Assembly: GCA_947503925.1 (NCBI GenBank)
Contig: CANNFQ010000008.1
Span: forward strand, 124,001 to 188,000
Reading direction: 5' to 3'
From: an uncultured Paracoccaceae bacterium
Lineage (GTDB): Bacteria; Pseudomonadota; Alphaproteobacteria; Rhodobacterales; Rhodobacteraceae
DNA length: 64,000 nucleotides
Shown here: piece by piece, positions 17,862 to 28,317 of the stretch
Position numbering within the stretch: the stretch's first letter is position 1
Layout: every line of letters starts with the position of its first letter
The notes under the pieces: model-generated
What the model was told of the DNA's origin: nothing
What the model saw: the letters and a program-made list of their open reading frames with translations, nothing else
The model's database searches: none
Program-made: the position numbers and the translations under genes

Positions 17862-19781
17862 ATGTCCAAAGTTATCGGGATTGACCTGGGAACGACCAAT
17901 TCTTGTATCGCCATCATGGATGGCTCCAAACCTCGGGTTGTTGAAAACGCCGAAGGTGCGCGCACGACACCATCCATCGTCGCCTTCACCGACGACGAAC
18001 GCCTCGTTGGCCAGCCTGCAAAGCGTCAGGCCGTTACCAACCCGGAAAACACCATTTTTGCCGTCAAGCGCCTGATCGGCCGCCGGTTCGACGACAAAGA
18101 CCTGTCCAAAGAGAAAAAGAACATGCCGTTCGAAATTGTCGATGGCGGCAACGGCGACGCATGGGTGGAATCAAAGGGTGAGAAATACTCCCCTAGCCAG
18201 ATCTCTGCCTTCATTCTGGGCAAAATGAAAGAAACCGCCGAAAGCTATCTTGGCGAAGACGTGACCCAAGCGGTCATCACTGTTCCTGCCTATTTCAATG
18301 ACGCGCAGCGGCAGGCTACGAAAGATGCGGGTAAGATTGCCGGCCTCGAAGTTCTACGGATCATTAACGAACCGACAGCTGCTGCTCTAGCCTATGGCCT
18401 AGACAAGAAAGACAGCAAAACAATTGCCGTCTATGACCTTGGCGGTGGTACGTTCGACGTGACCATCCTAGAAATCGACGACGGTTTGTTCGAAGTGAAA
18501 TCCACCAACGGGGATACATTCCTGGGTGGTGAAGACTTTGACATGCGCATCGTCAACTACCTGGCTGACGAGTTCAAGAAAGAGAACTCTGTCGATCTGA
18601 CCAAGGACAAGATGGCGCTGCAGCGTCTGAAGGAAGCTGCCGAAAAGGCGAAGATTGAATTGTCGTCGTCTTCCAGCACTGAAATCAACCAGCCGTTTAT
18701 CTCAATGGGGTCAAACGGGCAGCCGCTGCACATGGTCATGAAACTGACCCGCGCCAAGCTGGAGAGCCTTGTTTCTGACCTGATCAAGAACTCGATCAAG
18801 CCTTGTAAAGAGGCGATCAAGGATGCTGGTCTGTCGGTCAGCGATATTGATGAGGTGGTTCTGGTCGGTGGTATGACCCGGATGCCGAAGGTGAAGGAAG
18901 AAGTTGCCAAGTTCTTTGGCAAGGAAGCCCACCAGGGCGTGAACCCTGACGAAGTGGTCGCAATGGGTGCCGCTATTCAGGCCGGTGTTCTGCAAGGGGA
19001 CGTCAAAGACGTAGTTCTGTTGGACGTGACCCCGCTGTCACTTGGCATCGAAACGCTGGGCGGTGTCTTTACGCGCCTGATTGACCGTAACACAACGATC
19101 CCGACCAAGAAATCTCAGGTCTTCTCAACCGCCGAAGACAACCAGAACGCCGTGACATTGCGCGTGTTCCAGGGTGAACGTGAGATGGCTGCTGACAACA
19201 AGATGTTGGGCCAGTTCAATCTGGAAGATATCCCGCCAGCGCCACGTGGCATGCCGCAGATCGAAGTGACCTTTGATATCGATGCCAACGGCATCGTCGA
19301 AGTCGGCGCCAAGGACAAAGGCACCGGCAAAGAGCAGAAGATCACGATCCAGGCCTCTGGTGGTCTGTCGGATGACGATATCGAAGCAATGGTCAAGGAC
19401 GCCGAAGAGAACGCGGAAGCCGATAAGGAACGCCGCGAGCTGGTCGACGCCAAGAACCAGGCGGAAAGCCTGATCCATTCGACCGAAAAGTCGATGGAAG
19501 AACACGCCGACAAGGTTGACCCGACGACAATCGAAGCCATCGAACTGGCTATCGCCGCACTGAAAGATGATCTGGAAGCCGACGACGCGAAGGCTGACAA
19601 GATTAAATCTGGTATCCAGAACGTCACTGAGGCGGCCATGAAGCTTGGTGAAGCAATCTATAAGGCGCAGCAGGAAGAAGAAGGCGAAGCTGAGCCGGAA
19701 GCACGCGGTGCAGATGAGGCCGAAGACGACATCCTTGATGCCGACTTCGAAGATCTGGACGACGAAAAGCGTGACAACTAA
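17862..19781 (+). CDS. dnaK: Chaperone DnaK (Hsp70)
   Basis: ATP-driven chaperone that works with DnaJ and GrpE. The ATG at 17862 gives 639 residues beginning [15 protein letters not shown], the universal DnaK start. The ATPase domain includes [13 protein letters not shown] and the [10 protein letters not shown] block; the acidic tail with DADFEDLDD is typical of proteobacterial DnaK. A TTG 6 bases upstream is less likely than this ATG. Followed by a hairpin with a T run and then dnaJ. Confidence 0.98.
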   Translation: MSKVIGIDLGTTNSCIAIMDGSKPRVVENAEGARTTPSIVAFTDDERLVGQPAKRQAVTNPENTIFAVKRLIGRRFDDKDLSKEKKNMPFEIVDGGNGDAWVESKGEKYSPSQISAFILGKMKETAESYLGEDVTQAVITVPAYFNDAQRQATKDAGKIAGLEVLRIINEPTAAALAYGLDKKDSKTIAVYDLGGGTFDVTILEIDDGLFEVKSTNGDTFLGGEDFDMRIVNYLADEFKKENSVDLTKDKMALQRLKEAAEKAKIELSSSSSTEINQPFISMGSNGQPLHMVMKLTRAKLESLVSDLIKNSIKPCKEAIKDAGLSVSDIDEVVLVGGMTRMPKVKEEVAKFFGKEAHQGVNPDEVVAMGAAIQAGVLQGDVKDVVLLDVTPLSLGIETLGGVFTRLIDRNTTIPTKKSQVFSTAEDNQNAVTLRVFQGEREMAADNKMLGQFNLEDIPPAPRGMPQIEVTFDIDANGIVEVGAKDKGTGKEQKITIQASGGLSDDDIEAMVKDAEENAEADKERRELVDAKNQAESLIHSTEKSMEEHADKVDPTTIEAIELAIAALKDDLEADDAKADKIKSGIQNVTEAAMKLGEAIYKAQQEEEGEAEPEARGADEAEDDILDADFEDLDDEKRDN

Positions 19782-19803
19782 AGCGGTCCGCCGCTAGGAA
19801 TCT

Positions 19804-19832
19804 GACCGGCCCGTGATCCGGGCCGGTCTTTT
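19804..19832 (+). terminator. Intrinsic terminator or attenuator between dnaK and dnaJ
   Basis: Perfect 10-bp GC-rich stem (GACCGGCCCG / CGGGCCGGTC) with a 5-base loop, followed by TTTT, 22 bases after the dnaK stop and 24 bases before the dnaJ start. It should reduce read-through, so less DnaJ than DnaK would be made. Confidence 0.8.
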
Positions 19833-19856
19833 CCGTTTCCCGAGGGGAAAATGACC

Positions 19857-20999
19857 ATGGCAAAACGTGACTATTATGATGTTCTAGGGGTCGCCAAAGG
19901 GGCAGATGCTGCTGCTATCAAGAAAGCCTATCGCCAAAAGGCGAAAGAGCTTCACCCCGATCGAAATTCCGACAATCCAGATGCCGAGGCGCAATTCAAA
20001 GAAGCGAATGAAGCCTATGAGGTTCTGAAAGACGACAATAAGAAAGCCGCTTATGATCGCTATGGCCATGCCGCCTTTGAAAATGGCATGGGCGGCGGTG
20101 GCCCGCGCGGCGGCCAACAGGGTGACTTTGCCAGTGCGTTTTCGGACGTGTTTGACGACCTGTTTGGCGATTTCATGGGCGGCGGACGTGGCGGCGGACG
20201 TCGTGGCGGTGCTCAGCGCGGTAATGACCTGCGTTACAACCTGCGCATAAAGCTCGAAGATGCTTTTGCGGGGCTACAAAAGACGATCAATGTCCCAACA
20301 GCGGTGGCCTGCGACGCATGCTCCGGAACCGGCGCGGAAGGCGGATCAGAACCGCAAACCTGCCCCACCTGTTCGGGCATGGGCAAGGTCCGGGCACAAC
20401 AGGGTTTCTTCACTGTGGAACGCACCTGTCCGACCTGTTCCGGCATGGGCCAGACGATCAAGAACCCCTGCAACACCTGCCACGGGCAAGGCCGCGTCGA
20501 GAAGGAAAAATCGCTTTCCGTGAATATCCCTGCCGGTGTCGAAACCGGCACACGCATTCGACTTGCCGGTGAAGGCGAGGCTGGCATGCGCGGCGGACCG
20601 ACTGGTGACCTTTATATCTTTATCGAGGTTGGCGATCACGCGCTGTTCGAACGAGAGAACACCAATCTGTTCTGTCGGGTACCGGTTTCCATCGCGACAG
20701 CCGCGCTGGGCGGTGAGATTGAAGTGCCCACAATCGATGGTGGCCGTAGCCGGGTGAAGGTGCCCGAAGGGTCGCAATCGGGTCGTCAGATGCGCCTGCG
20801 CGGCAAGGGTATGCCCGCCCTGCGCGGTGGTGGTACAGGCGACATGTTCATCGAACTGGCTGTTGAAACGCCGGTCAAGCTGACATCGCGGCAGCGCGAA
20901 ATCCTCAAGGAATTTGACAAACTCAGCGAAGAGAACAACCCACAAGGGTCCAGTTTCTTCAAATCTGTCAAAAGCTTTTGGGATTCGATGAAAAGCTGA
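19857..20999 (+). CDS. dnaJ: Chaperone DnaJ
   Basis: Co-chaperone that delivers substrates to DnaK and stimulates its ATPase. The 380 residues show the J domain with HPD (in ELHPDRN), a Gly-rich linker, four zinc-binding CxxCxGxG repeats ([16 protein letters not shown] twice, CNTCHGQG) and the C-terminal substrate-binding domain. I chose the second ATG (19857, [12 protein letters not shown]) because it matches the family start and sits 9-10 bases after GAGGGG; the ATG at 19851 is too close to that site. Confidence 0.97.
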   Translation: MAKRDYYDVLGVAKGADAAAIKKAYRQKAKELHPDRNSDNPDAEAQFKEANEAYEVLKDDNKKAAYDRYGHAAFENGMGGGGPRGGQQGDFASAFSDVFDDLFGDFMGGGRGGGRRGGAQRGNDLRYNLRIKLEDAFAGLQKTINVPTAVACDACSGTGAEGGSEPQTCPTCSGMGKVRAQQGFFTVERTCPTCSGMGQTIKNPCNTCHGQGRVEKEKSLSVNIPAGVETGTRIRLAGEGEAGMRGGPTGDLYIFIEVGDHALFERENTNLFCRVPVSIATAALGGEIEVPTIDGGRSRVKVPEGSQSGRQMRLRGKGMPALRGGGTGDMFIELAVETPVKLTSRQREILKEFDKLSEENNPQGSSFFKSVKSFWDSMKS

Positions 21000-21062
21000 G
21001 CGTCAGGCGTTTTCGACATGCCTTAACCACATGGTAACTGAGAATACGGCAGAGTTATTTGT

Positions 21063-21821
21063 ATGAATAACTTTGCTGAAGCCCGGTCACTTTTCGCTGA
21101 TCACGATGATGTGGTGGCGGTGCCGCCCCTGCCCAACGGGCGCACTCCGTCCTATATGCGCGATCATCGTAAGCGCCTGCGCGAACGGTTCATGGCGGGC
21201 GGGGCGACTGCGGTACCCGATTACGAATTGCTGGAACTGATTCTGTTTCGTGCCATCCCCAGGCAGGATGTCAAACCACTGGCCCGCGAATTGTTGGATC
21301 GGTTTGGCGATTTCAACCGGGTCCTGTCGGCTCCTTTATCGCAACTGACGCAAGTGAAAGGCGTCGGCCATGCCGTCGCTGTCGAATTGAAAGTGGTGGA
21401 GGCCGCTGCACACAGGCTGGCACGTACCAAGGTCATGCAACGCCATGTCGTATCCAGTTGGCAGGCGCTGCTGGATTATTGCCACACCGTCATGGCACAT
21501 CGCGATACTGAACAATTCCGCATCCTGTATCTGGATACCAAGAACGTGCTGATCGCAGATGAAGAACAGGCACGTGGCACGGTTGACCACGTCCCGGTCT
21601 ACCCGCGGGAAGTGGTGAAGCGGGCGCTGGAGCTGAACGCCACATCAATCATTCTTGTGCACAACCATCCATCGGGTGACCCTACACCCTCGCAAGCTGA
21701 TATCGAAATGACGGGTCAGATAGATGGCGCGGCGAGGGCACTGGGCATTACCGTCCATGACCATCTGATTATCGGGCAGTCTTGTGAATTGAGTTTTCGG
21801 TCGCAGGGATTGATGGGCTAG
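21063..21821 (+). CDS. radC: DNA repair-associated JAMM-domain protein RadC
   Basis: A 252-residue RadC/MPN protein. An N-terminal helix-hairpin-helix-like region (about 50-110, with [13 protein letters not shown]) is followed by the JAMM metal site: H200, H202 and D213 in the [16 protein letters not shown] region. The family is historically tied to DNA repair and recombination, but its biochemical role is unsettled. It converges with a conserved hypothetical gene, 22 bp away. Confidence 0.93.
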   Translation: MNNFAEARSLFADHDDVVAVPPLPNGRTPSYMRDHRKRLRERFMAGGATAVPDYELLELILFRAIPRQDVKPLARELLDRFGDFNRVLSAPLSQLTQVKGVGHAVAVELKVVEAAAHRLARTKVMQRHVVSSWQALLDYCHTVMAHRDTEQFRILYLDTKNVLIADEEQARGTVDHVPVYPREVVKRALELNATSIILVHNHPSGDPTPSQADIEMTGQIDGAARALGITVHDHLIIGQSCELSFRSQGLMG

Positions 21822-21843
21822 GGTCGGCTGGCTTTCGCTGTGC

Positions 21844-22839
21844 CTATTGCAGACCGTCGACCAGCGTCCGGAACATGTTCGCGTGAATGACGGATGGCAC
21901 ATCAACCTCGCAGGGCGGGATCCGTACTGCCAGATCTTGCGACACCAGAAGCCGGCCAGAATTTGTCTGAATGCCAACGGCATCTACATCACGACCGCAA
22001 TTTTCGTCGGTGACCGCCGCGCCAACTTGCAGGACCACAAGACCGTGACGGTTCATCAAACCGGCGGGGAATGTGTAAACCTCGGCCCAGTAGGGCAGTG
22101 GCGCATCCGAGTTGCCAAGACGCATCATGAAGCCGCGCTTGCCCTGTTGCGCCAGTTCGGGACTTTGCGTTGACGCCGACCAGATATGGCCGGGATCGCC
22201 AAAGGTTGCGCCAAGCTCAAGCGCATGAAGTTGCAGGTTGTTGTCGCCGCGCCATTGCAGAACGGCCCGGTCATATTCCAATACGTCTGGCACCGTCACG
22301 GCGACGCGCGCGGCCTCTATATTATCGAAGGTCACGACGAATGTCGCGTTGGGATCAAGCGCCGGTGTCCTGAGGCTGGCATTCCCCTCGTTATCAGTAC
22401 GGCCGGAAAATGCCATACCTTGATGCCAGACAACAAAATCGGCATCTGTGCGGCAGGGCGACAGAATATCCAGTTGCACCATTGCGGCTACCTGCCGGGT
22501 GGCAGACAGGGCGGTGTCACAACCATCCACCGGCGAGCCGGGCACAAAGCTGATTCTGGGGGCGTCGATTTCCTGAAACTGGGTTTCAATTGCCGCTACG
22601 GTCTGCACATTGGTAATCGGCATCGTTTCCGGCGCACCAACCGCATTTGGCACACCAAAAACAGCGTTGCCTGACGCGTCTCTGGCCATCATAACGCCAT
22701 TCACATAGCTGGCGGTTGGTTGATTGGCCTTGCGAACGGCCCGTTCACTGGCTTGGCCACTGCCTTGCAGCAACAGGCCAATACCCAGCACAATCCCGGC
22801 GATCAAAACCGCAAAAGCGAACTTGCGCGTTGGGACCAT
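21844..22839 (-). CDS. Conserved hypothetical membrane-anchored protein next to secA
   Basis: A 331-residue protein I do not recognise by function. It has one N-terminal membrane helix or uncleaved signal (about residues 7-25), then a periplasmic region of about 300 residues containing at least five cysteines (in DGCDTAL, SPCRTDAD, ENCGRD and PPCEVD), which could form disulfides. Similar proteins are found beside secA in Rhodobacteraceae and are sometimes labelled translocase because of that position; nothing in the sequence supports that label. It lies 104 bp after the secA stop, in the same direction. Confidence 0.7.
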   Translation of the reverse strand: MVPTRKFAFAVLIAGIVLGIGLLLQGSGQASERAVRKANQPTASYVNGVMMARDASGNAVFGVPNAVGAPETMPITNVQTVAAIETQFQEIDAPRISFVPGSPVDGCDTALSATRQVAAMVQLDILSPCRTDADFVVWHQGMAFSGRTDNEGNASLRTPALDPNATFVVTFDNIEAARVAVTVPDVLEYDRAVLQWRGDNNLQLHALELGATFGDPGHIWSASTQSPELAQQGKRGFMMRLGNSDAPLPYWAEVYTFPAGLMNRHGLVVLQVGAAVTDENCGRDVDAVGIQTNSGRLLVSQDLAVRIPPCEVDVPSVIHANMFRTLVDGLQ

Positions 22840-22943
22840 CCCCCATCTCCTTGGCGTACCAATACAAGTATTGCGTGTCCCAAGAAACGGTGTCGCCAGC
22901 GCGACCGGCGCAGGGCCTTACCGTGACCCAATTATGTCAAGTT

Positions 22944-25652
22944 TCAGGCAAGTCGACCGTGGCAATGTTTGAATTTCTTGCCAGACCCACATGGGCAGAG
23001 GTCATTCCGGCCCGGATTACCCCATGTTTCTGGGCGATTTTCGTCAAACCCATCCCTGGGTGCGTTCGGCTTTTCCAAGCTTGGCGCAGCCGCGGGTGCA
23101 GGTGCCGCAACCTTGGCCGCTTGAGCCTGCTGTTCGCGCAATTGGGCGATCAGGGCGGATTGTTCTTCCTCTGACATCGGGCGGATCTGGCCAAGTTTCT
23201 GCGATACATCGACCCGCAGCCCATCCAGAAGGCGCTCAAACAGTTGGAAACCTTCAGTTTTATATTCGTTCAACGGATCACGTTGCGCATAGCCGCGGAA
23301 CCCAACAACCGACCGCAGATGTTCCAACGTCAGCAGATGTTCACGCCATTTCGCATCAATCGTCTGCAACAAAAGCTGCTTTTCAATATTGCGCATGGTT
23401 TCGGCGCCAAATGCCTCGGCTTTCTCAGCCATGAATTTGTCAGACGCCTCTTCCAGCCGTTCACGCATGGTTTCGTCGTCAACGCCTTCTTCCTCGGCCC
23501 ATTCCATGACCGGCGCATCAACCCCAACATCGCGAATAACCGCCGCATAAAGCCCTTCGGTATCCCATTGATCCGCATAGGTTTTGGCGGGCATGTAGTC
23601 AGCAACCAGATCATCGATAACCTGATGGCGCATGTCCTGCACAATCTCACCCAGATCAGTGGATTCCATGATTTCGCGGCGCTGCGAGAAGATCACCTTG
23701 CGCTGATCATTCATCACGTCATCGAATTTCAGCAGTTGCTTACGGATATCAAAGTTGCGCCCTTCGACCTTGGCTTGCGCGCGTTCCAGCGACTTGTTTA
23801 CCCAGGGGTGTTCGATCGCTTCGCCTTCTTTCATGCCCAGGCCGGACAAGACCTTGTCGAGCCGTTCGGACCCGAAAATGCGCATCAGATCATCTTCAAG
23901 CGACAGGAAAAAGGATGACCGGCCGGGGTCGCCCTGACGACCCGACCGCCCACGCAGCTGGTTATCGATCCGGCGGCTTTCATGCCGTTCGGTGGCCAAA
24001 ACAAACAAACCGCCAGCGGCTTTCACCTTTTCCTTTTCATCGGCAACTTCGGCTTCGATCCGGCTGCGCAGCGCCTCCGGATCGGCCTCAGGATCGTCCG
24101 CCATCGCCTGCAGCACCCGCATTTCAACGTTGCCGCCAAGCTGAATATCGGTACCGCGACCGGCCATGTTGGTCGCGATGGTCACCGCACCCAGCTTACC
24201 CGCATCCGCGATAATCTGCGCCTCTTGTTCATGCAGGCGCGCGTTCAGGACGTTGAAGGTGATCCCTTCGGCCTTCAGCAGATTGGCCAGGTGTTCGGAC
24301 TTTTCAATCGATGTAGTGCCCACAAGGATAGGTTGTCCTTTTTCATGGGCCTTCTTGATCTCGGAAACGACACCTTCGAATTTCTCGCGGGCCGTGCGAT
24401 AGACCTGATCATTCTCGTCAGCACGGGCAATTGGCCGGTTGGTGGGAATCTCAACAACGCCAAGCCCATAGATCTGCTGGAATTCTTCCGCTTCAGTCAG
24501 GGCCGTGCCGGTCATGCCGGACAGTTTGTCGTAAAGCCGGAAATAGTTCTGGAATGTGACCGAGGCGAGGGTCACGTTTTCAGGCTTGATTGAGACATGT
24601 TCCTTTGCCTCAATCGCCTGATGAAGCCCGTCTGATAGACGGCGACCAACCATCATCCGCCCGGTAAATTCATCAATCAGCACGACTTCATCATCGCGCA
24701 CGATGTAGTCCTTGTCTTTCGTGAACAACTTATGCGCCCGTAGCGCCTGATTGACGTGGTGAACCAGTGTCGCGCTTTCGGGATCATAGAGCGTTTGCCC
24801 CTCAGGTAGCAGGCCAACCCCGGAAAGCCGCTCTTCCAGCCAGTCATTGCCTTCGTCGGTAAAGGTCGCCTGCCGTGTCTTTTCGTCCAGCGTGAAATGC
24901 GCGTCGTCAATTTCCGGGGTGATTTCATCAATCTTGGCGTACATTTCGCTGCGGTCCTGTGCCGGGCCGGAGATAATCAGCGGAGTCCGTGCTTCGTCGA
25001 TCAGGATGCTGTCGACCTCATCGACGATGGCGAAGTTATGGTGGCGCTGGTACATCTGATCCAGTTCGGATTTCATGTTGTCGCGCAGGTAGTCGAAGCC
25101 AAGCTCGTTATTCGTGGCATAGGTCACATCGCAGCCGTAAGCCGCCTTTTTTTCGTCGTCGGGTTGTTGGGGGACGACAACACCAGTCGTCAGGCCAAGC
25201 GCCCCGTAGACCTTGCTCATCCATTCAGCGTCACGACGTGCCAGATAGTCGTTCACTGTGACGATATGCACACCCTTGCCGGTCAGCGCGTTCAAATAGG
25301 CCGGGAAGGTGGCGACAAGGGTCTTGCCCTCACCCGTTTTCATTTCAGAAATATTGCCCTGATGCAGGAAGATGCCACCAATCAGCTGCGTGTCAAAGGC
25401 GCGCAAGCCAAGGGCACGTTTCGCTGCCTCGCGGCAGTTGGCGAACGCCTCTGGCAGCAGATCATCCAGGTTTTCACCTTTCATCGCCCGTTGTGCCAGG
25501 CTTTCAGTTTTTTCCTTGATGCCTTCGTCGGTCAACGCTTCGTATTCAGGTTCCAGCGCGTTGATCTTCTCGACAAGGGGGCGCACCGATTTGACCTTGC
25601 GGTCGTTAGGGGTGCCAAACACCTTTTTCGCGATCGTTCCGATACCCAGCAT
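22944..25652 (-). CDS. secA: Preprotein translocase ATPase SecA
   Basis: Motor ATPase that pushes preproteins through SecYEG. The ATG at 25652, six bases after GGAG, gives 902 residues starting [13 protein letters not shown]; an upstream in-frame start would add 12 non-conserved residues. Visible are Walker A MKTGEGKT, the [15 protein letters not shown] block, the [10 protein letters not shown] motif, and the C-terminal zinc-binding SEC-C motif [14 protein letters not shown] that contacts SecB and phospholipid. Divergent from the parvulin gene ppiC. Confidence 0.98.
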   Translation of the reverse strand: MLGIGTIAKKVFGTPNDRKVKSVRPLVEKINALEPEYEALTDEGIKEKTESLAQRAMKGENLDDLLPEAFANCREAAKRALGLRAFDTQLIGGIFLHQGNISEMKTGEGKTLVATFPAYLNALTGKGVHIVTVNDYLARRDAEWMSKVYGALGLTTGVVVPQQPDDEKKAAYGCDVTYATNNELGFDYLRDNMKSELDQMYQRHHNFAIVDEVDSILIDEARTPLIISGPAQDRSEMYAKIDEITPEIDDAHFTLDEKTRQATFTDEGNDWLEERLSGVGLLPEGQTLYDPESATLVHHVNQALRAHKLFTKDKDYIVRDDEVVLIDEFTGRMMVGRRLSDGLHQAIEAKEHVSIKPENVTLASVTFQNYFRLYDKLSGMTGTALTEAEEFQQIYGLGVVEIPTNRPIARADENDQVYRTAREKFEGVVSEIKKAHEKGQPILVGTTSIEKSEHLANLLKAEGITFNVLNARLHEQEAQIIADAGKLGAVTIATNMAGRGTDIQLGGNVEMRVLQAMADDPEADPEALRSRIEAEVADEKEKVKAAGGLFVLATERHESRRIDNQLRGRSGRQGDPGRSSFFLSLEDDLMRIFGSERLDKVLSGLGMKEGEAIEHPWVNKSLERAQAKVEGRNFDIRKQLLKFDDVMNDQRKVIFSQRREIMESTDLGEIVQDMRHQVIDDLVADYMPAKTYADQWDTEGLYAAVIRDVGVDAPVMEWAEEEGVDDETMRERLEEASDKFMAEKAEAFGAETMRNIEKQLLLQTIDAKWREHLLTLEHLRSVVGFRGYAQRDPLNEYKTEGFQLFERLLDGLRVDVSQKLGQIRPMSEEEQSALIAQLREQQAQAAKVAAPAPAAAPSLEKPNAPRDGFDENRPETWGNPGRNDLCPCGSGKKFKHCHGRLA

Positions 25653-25836
25653 ATTCACTCCGGCGGCGCAGTCGCGCCTGTCTGACATCTATTTGAGAGG
25701 AGGTCGCTTGTAGGCCCGTCGCGGGCCACATACAAAGGGCCAAGACCAGCCCCCTCTGAGGCATTCAAGGGATGTAAGGGGCCGGATATGCAGTGTCAAC
25801 GCCGCGCACCCATGCGGGCTATCAAGGGATCGTTTA

Positions 25837-26688
25837 ATGCTGAAACATGTTGCAGTTTTGGGGTCAGCCGCGCTGGCCTTTTGTGTATCTACGGCGGCTT
25901 TCGCCCAGCAAGAGGTGACTGCTGACACCGTTATCGCCACAGTGGGTGATACAGAGATTACAGTGGGCCAGATCATTATCGCGCGCAGAATGCTGCCGCC
26001 GCAATACGCCCAGTTTCCTAACGAGGTTCTGCTGGAAGGGTTGATTGACCAGCTGATCCAGCAGCAACTTCTGGCGGATGAACTGGATGTGGTGGCCCCC
26101 GGAATTGAGATGACGTTGCAGAATGAACGCCGCTCTATGATGGCCAATGAGGTTATCAACGCGATTGCCAAGGACGCGGTGACCGACGAAGCTGTTCAAG
26201 AGGCCTATGACGCCAAATTTGCAGATGCGGAGGATGTGACTGAATTTAACGCTTCACATCTGCTGGTGGAAACCGAGGAAGAGGCAAGTGCTGCCAAGCA
26301 GCGCATTGATGATGGCGCAGCCTTTGCCGATGTCGCCCGCGATGTGTCTACTGGCCCGACGGGTCCGAACGGGGGCAATCTGGGCTGGTTTGGCCCCGGT
26401 GCGATGGTCCCCGAATTCGAAGATGCGATCACATCGCTTGAACCGGGCGGCGTCTCTGACCCGTTTGAAACCCAGTTCGGTTGGCATGTCGCCACCCTGA
26501 ACGAAGAACGTGTTCAGGCAAAACCGACATTGGAAGAAATGCGCGGCCAGTTGGTGGCTGAGTTGCAGGAGGCCGCTGTCACCGCCCGTCTGGAAGAGTT
26601 AAGCGAAAATGCCGCAATCAAGAAACCTGCCGAAGGTGATTTTGATCCCAATATCATCGACCAGACCGATCTTTTGGAATTGGAATAG
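25837..26688 (+). CDS. Periplasmic parvulin-type peptidyl-prolyl isomerase
   Basis: A 283-residue folding helper for exported proteins. It has a signal peptide (cleavage probably after AAFA-Q), an N-terminal SurA-like helical region and a PpiC rotamase domain (about 130-230) with SHLLVETEEEA, GGNLGWFGPGAMVPEFE and FGWHV. The call is to family; no specific gene name is safe. It is divergent from secA and 5 bases upstream of argJ, an order common in Rhodobacteraceae that ties secretion and folding together. Confidence 0.92.
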   Translation: MLKHVAVLGSAALAFCVSTAAFAQQEVTADTVIATVGDTEITVGQIIIARRMLPPQYAQFPNEVLLEGLIDQLIQQQLLADELDVVAPGIEMTLQNERRSMMANEVINAIAKDAVTDEAVQEAYDAKFADAEDVTEFNASHLLVETEEEASAAKQRIDDGAAFADVARDVSTGPTGPNGGNLGWFGPGAMVPEFEDAITSLEPGGVSDPFETQFGWHVATLNEERVQAKPTLEEMRGQLVAELQEAAVTARLEELSENAAIKKPAEGDFDPNIIDQTDLLELE

Positions 26689-26693
26689 CAGAC

Positions 26694-27908
26694 ATGCCTG
26701 TTTCACCACTTGCGCCTTCGAAAATCGCGGCCTTGCCTGCGATTGACGGCGTGACCGTTGCGACAGCCGCAGCCGGTGTCCGCTATACTGGCCGCACCGA
26801 CGTAATGCTGGCCGTTTTGGCCCCAGGTAGCGCAGTTGCGGGTGTGTTCACCCGTTCGGCCACACGGTCAGCCAATGTGTTGGATTGTCAGGCCAAGCTG
26901 GGTAGTGACCCGGCTGACGGGGCGGCAATTCTGGTGAATTCGGGCAATTCCAATGCGTTCACCGGGCGGCATGGCGATGGGAGCGTGGCTGCCATTTGTC
27001 AGGCCGTGGCACAGGAGCTGGCGATTGATCAGCAGCGCATCTTTACGGCATCAACCGGGGTGATTGGCGAACCGCTGCCTCACGACCGTATTGTGGCCAA
27101 AGTGGGCGCACTAGCCGAAGGGCAAACCGCCGACGGTTTGAACGCCGCAGCAGAGGCGATCATGACCACCGACACATTCCCCAAAGCGGCAAGTGCGGTG
27201 GTTGATATTGATGGCAAGCCCGTCACAATTGCGGGCATCGCCAAAGGATCGGGCATGATCGCCCCAGACATGGCGACCATGCTGGTCTATATCTTTACCG
27301 ATGCGACGATCAGCCAGACCGCCCTGCAAACGCTATTGGCAGAACTGAACGCCAAGACGTTCAATTGCATCACCGTGGATAGCGACACGTCAACTTCTGA
27401 CACATTGATGATGGGTGCGACTGGTGCATCTGGCGTTGATGTCACCGGCAATGCTGCCTTTTCAAAGACTCTGCATGGCCTCATGCTGGATCTGGCCCAT
27501 CAGGTCGTCCGCGATGGAGAGGGTGCGACGAAATTCGTCACAGTCAACGTGACCTCGGCCACGGATGATGCGGATGCGCGCAAGGTGGCCTTGGCGATTG
27601 CCAATTCTCCCTTGGTCAAGACGGCTATCGCAGGCGAGGACCCGAATTGGGGTCGTGTGGTGATGGCGGTCGGCAAGTCTGGCGCTATCGCGGATCGCGA
27701 CCGGTTATGCATTCGATTTGGCGATATTTTGGTCGCCGAAAATGGCTGGGTCGCAGCCAGCTATACAGAAGAGGCCGGTGCCGCCTATATGAAAAACGCC
27801 GAATTGGCCATCACCATCGATATGGGGCTGGACGCGGGCAGCAGCACTGTCTGGACCTGCGATCTGACCCATGGCTATATCCAGATCAACGCCGATTACC
27901 GATCATGA
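26694..27908 (+). CDS. argJ: Bifunctional glutamate N-acetyltransferase / amino-acid acetyltransferase ArgJ
   Basis: Recycles the acetyl group in arginine synthesis by moving it from N-acetylornithine to glutamate, and may also use acetyl-CoA. The 404-residue precursor carries the self-cleavage site KGSGMIAPDMATML, in which T195 becomes the N-terminal nucleophile of the beta chain. Length and motif are typical. The stop overlaps the mutT start as ATGA. Confidence 0.96.
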   Translation: MPVSPLAPSKIAALPAIDGVTVATAAAGVRYTGRTDVMLAVLAPGSAVAGVFTRSATRSANVLDCQAKLGSDPADGAAILVNSGNSNAFTGRHGDGSVAAICQAVAQELAIDQQRIFTASTGVIGEPLPHDRIVAKVGALAEGQTADGLNAAAEAIMTTDTFPKAASAVVDIDGKPVTIAGIAKGSGMIAPDMATMLVYIFTDATISQTALQTLLAELNAKTFNCITVDSDTSTSDTLMMGATGASGVDVTGNAAFSKTLHGLMLDLAHQVVRDGEGATKFVTVNVTSATDDADARKVALAIANSPLVKTAIAGEDPNWGRVVMAVGKSGAIADRDRLCIRFGDILVAENGWVAASYTEEAGAAYMKNAELAITIDMGLDAGSSTVWTCDLTHGYIQINADYRS

Positions 27909-28303
27909 AAACTGTTCTGGTTTCCGCCGTCGCCCTGATTGATCCGGACGGGCGGGTCCTGCTGGCGCAGCGTCCGGAAGGGAAATCCATGGCAGGGCTT
28001 TGGGAATTTCCTGGCGGCAAGGTCGAACCGGGCGAAACGCCCGAGGCAGCGCTGATCCGCGAATTGCAAGAGGAACTGGGCATCGATACGTGGGCGTCCT
28101 GCCTGGCCCCGCTTACCTTTGCCAGCCATTCTTACGATGATTTTCACCTGTTGATGCCGCTTTTTGCCTGCCGCAAATGGGAAGGCGTGCCGCAATCGCG
28201 CGAAGGACAGGCGTTGAAATGGGTCAGGCCAAATGCGTTGCGTGACTATCCCATGCCAGCGGCAGACATCCCGCTGATCCCGATCCTGCGCGATTGGCTA
28301 TAG
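27905..28303 (+). CDS. mutT: Nudix hydrolase, 8-oxo-dGTP diphosphatase MutT
   Basis: Removes oxidised guanine nucleotides from the pool. The 132 residues contain a complete Nudix box from G38 to I60 (G-x5-E-x7-RELQEELGI). The ATG overlaps the argJ stop, showing coupling. Size and FPGGKVEPGE context fit MutT rather than a broader Nudix enzyme. Confidence 0.93.
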   Translation: MKTVLVSAVALIDPDGRVLLAQRPEGKSMAGLWEFPGGKVEPGETPEAALIRELQEELGIDTWASCLAPLTFASHSYDDFHLLMPLFACRKWEGVPQSREGQALKWVRPNALRDYPMPAADIPLIPILRDWL

Positions 28304-28317
28304 CGCGGCGGGCCCGT

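Noticed and set aside
21844-22839. Translocase label for the gene beside secA
   Set aside because: The protein has only one N-terminal helix and no SecA, SecB, SecD or YajC features; the label would rest on position alone.
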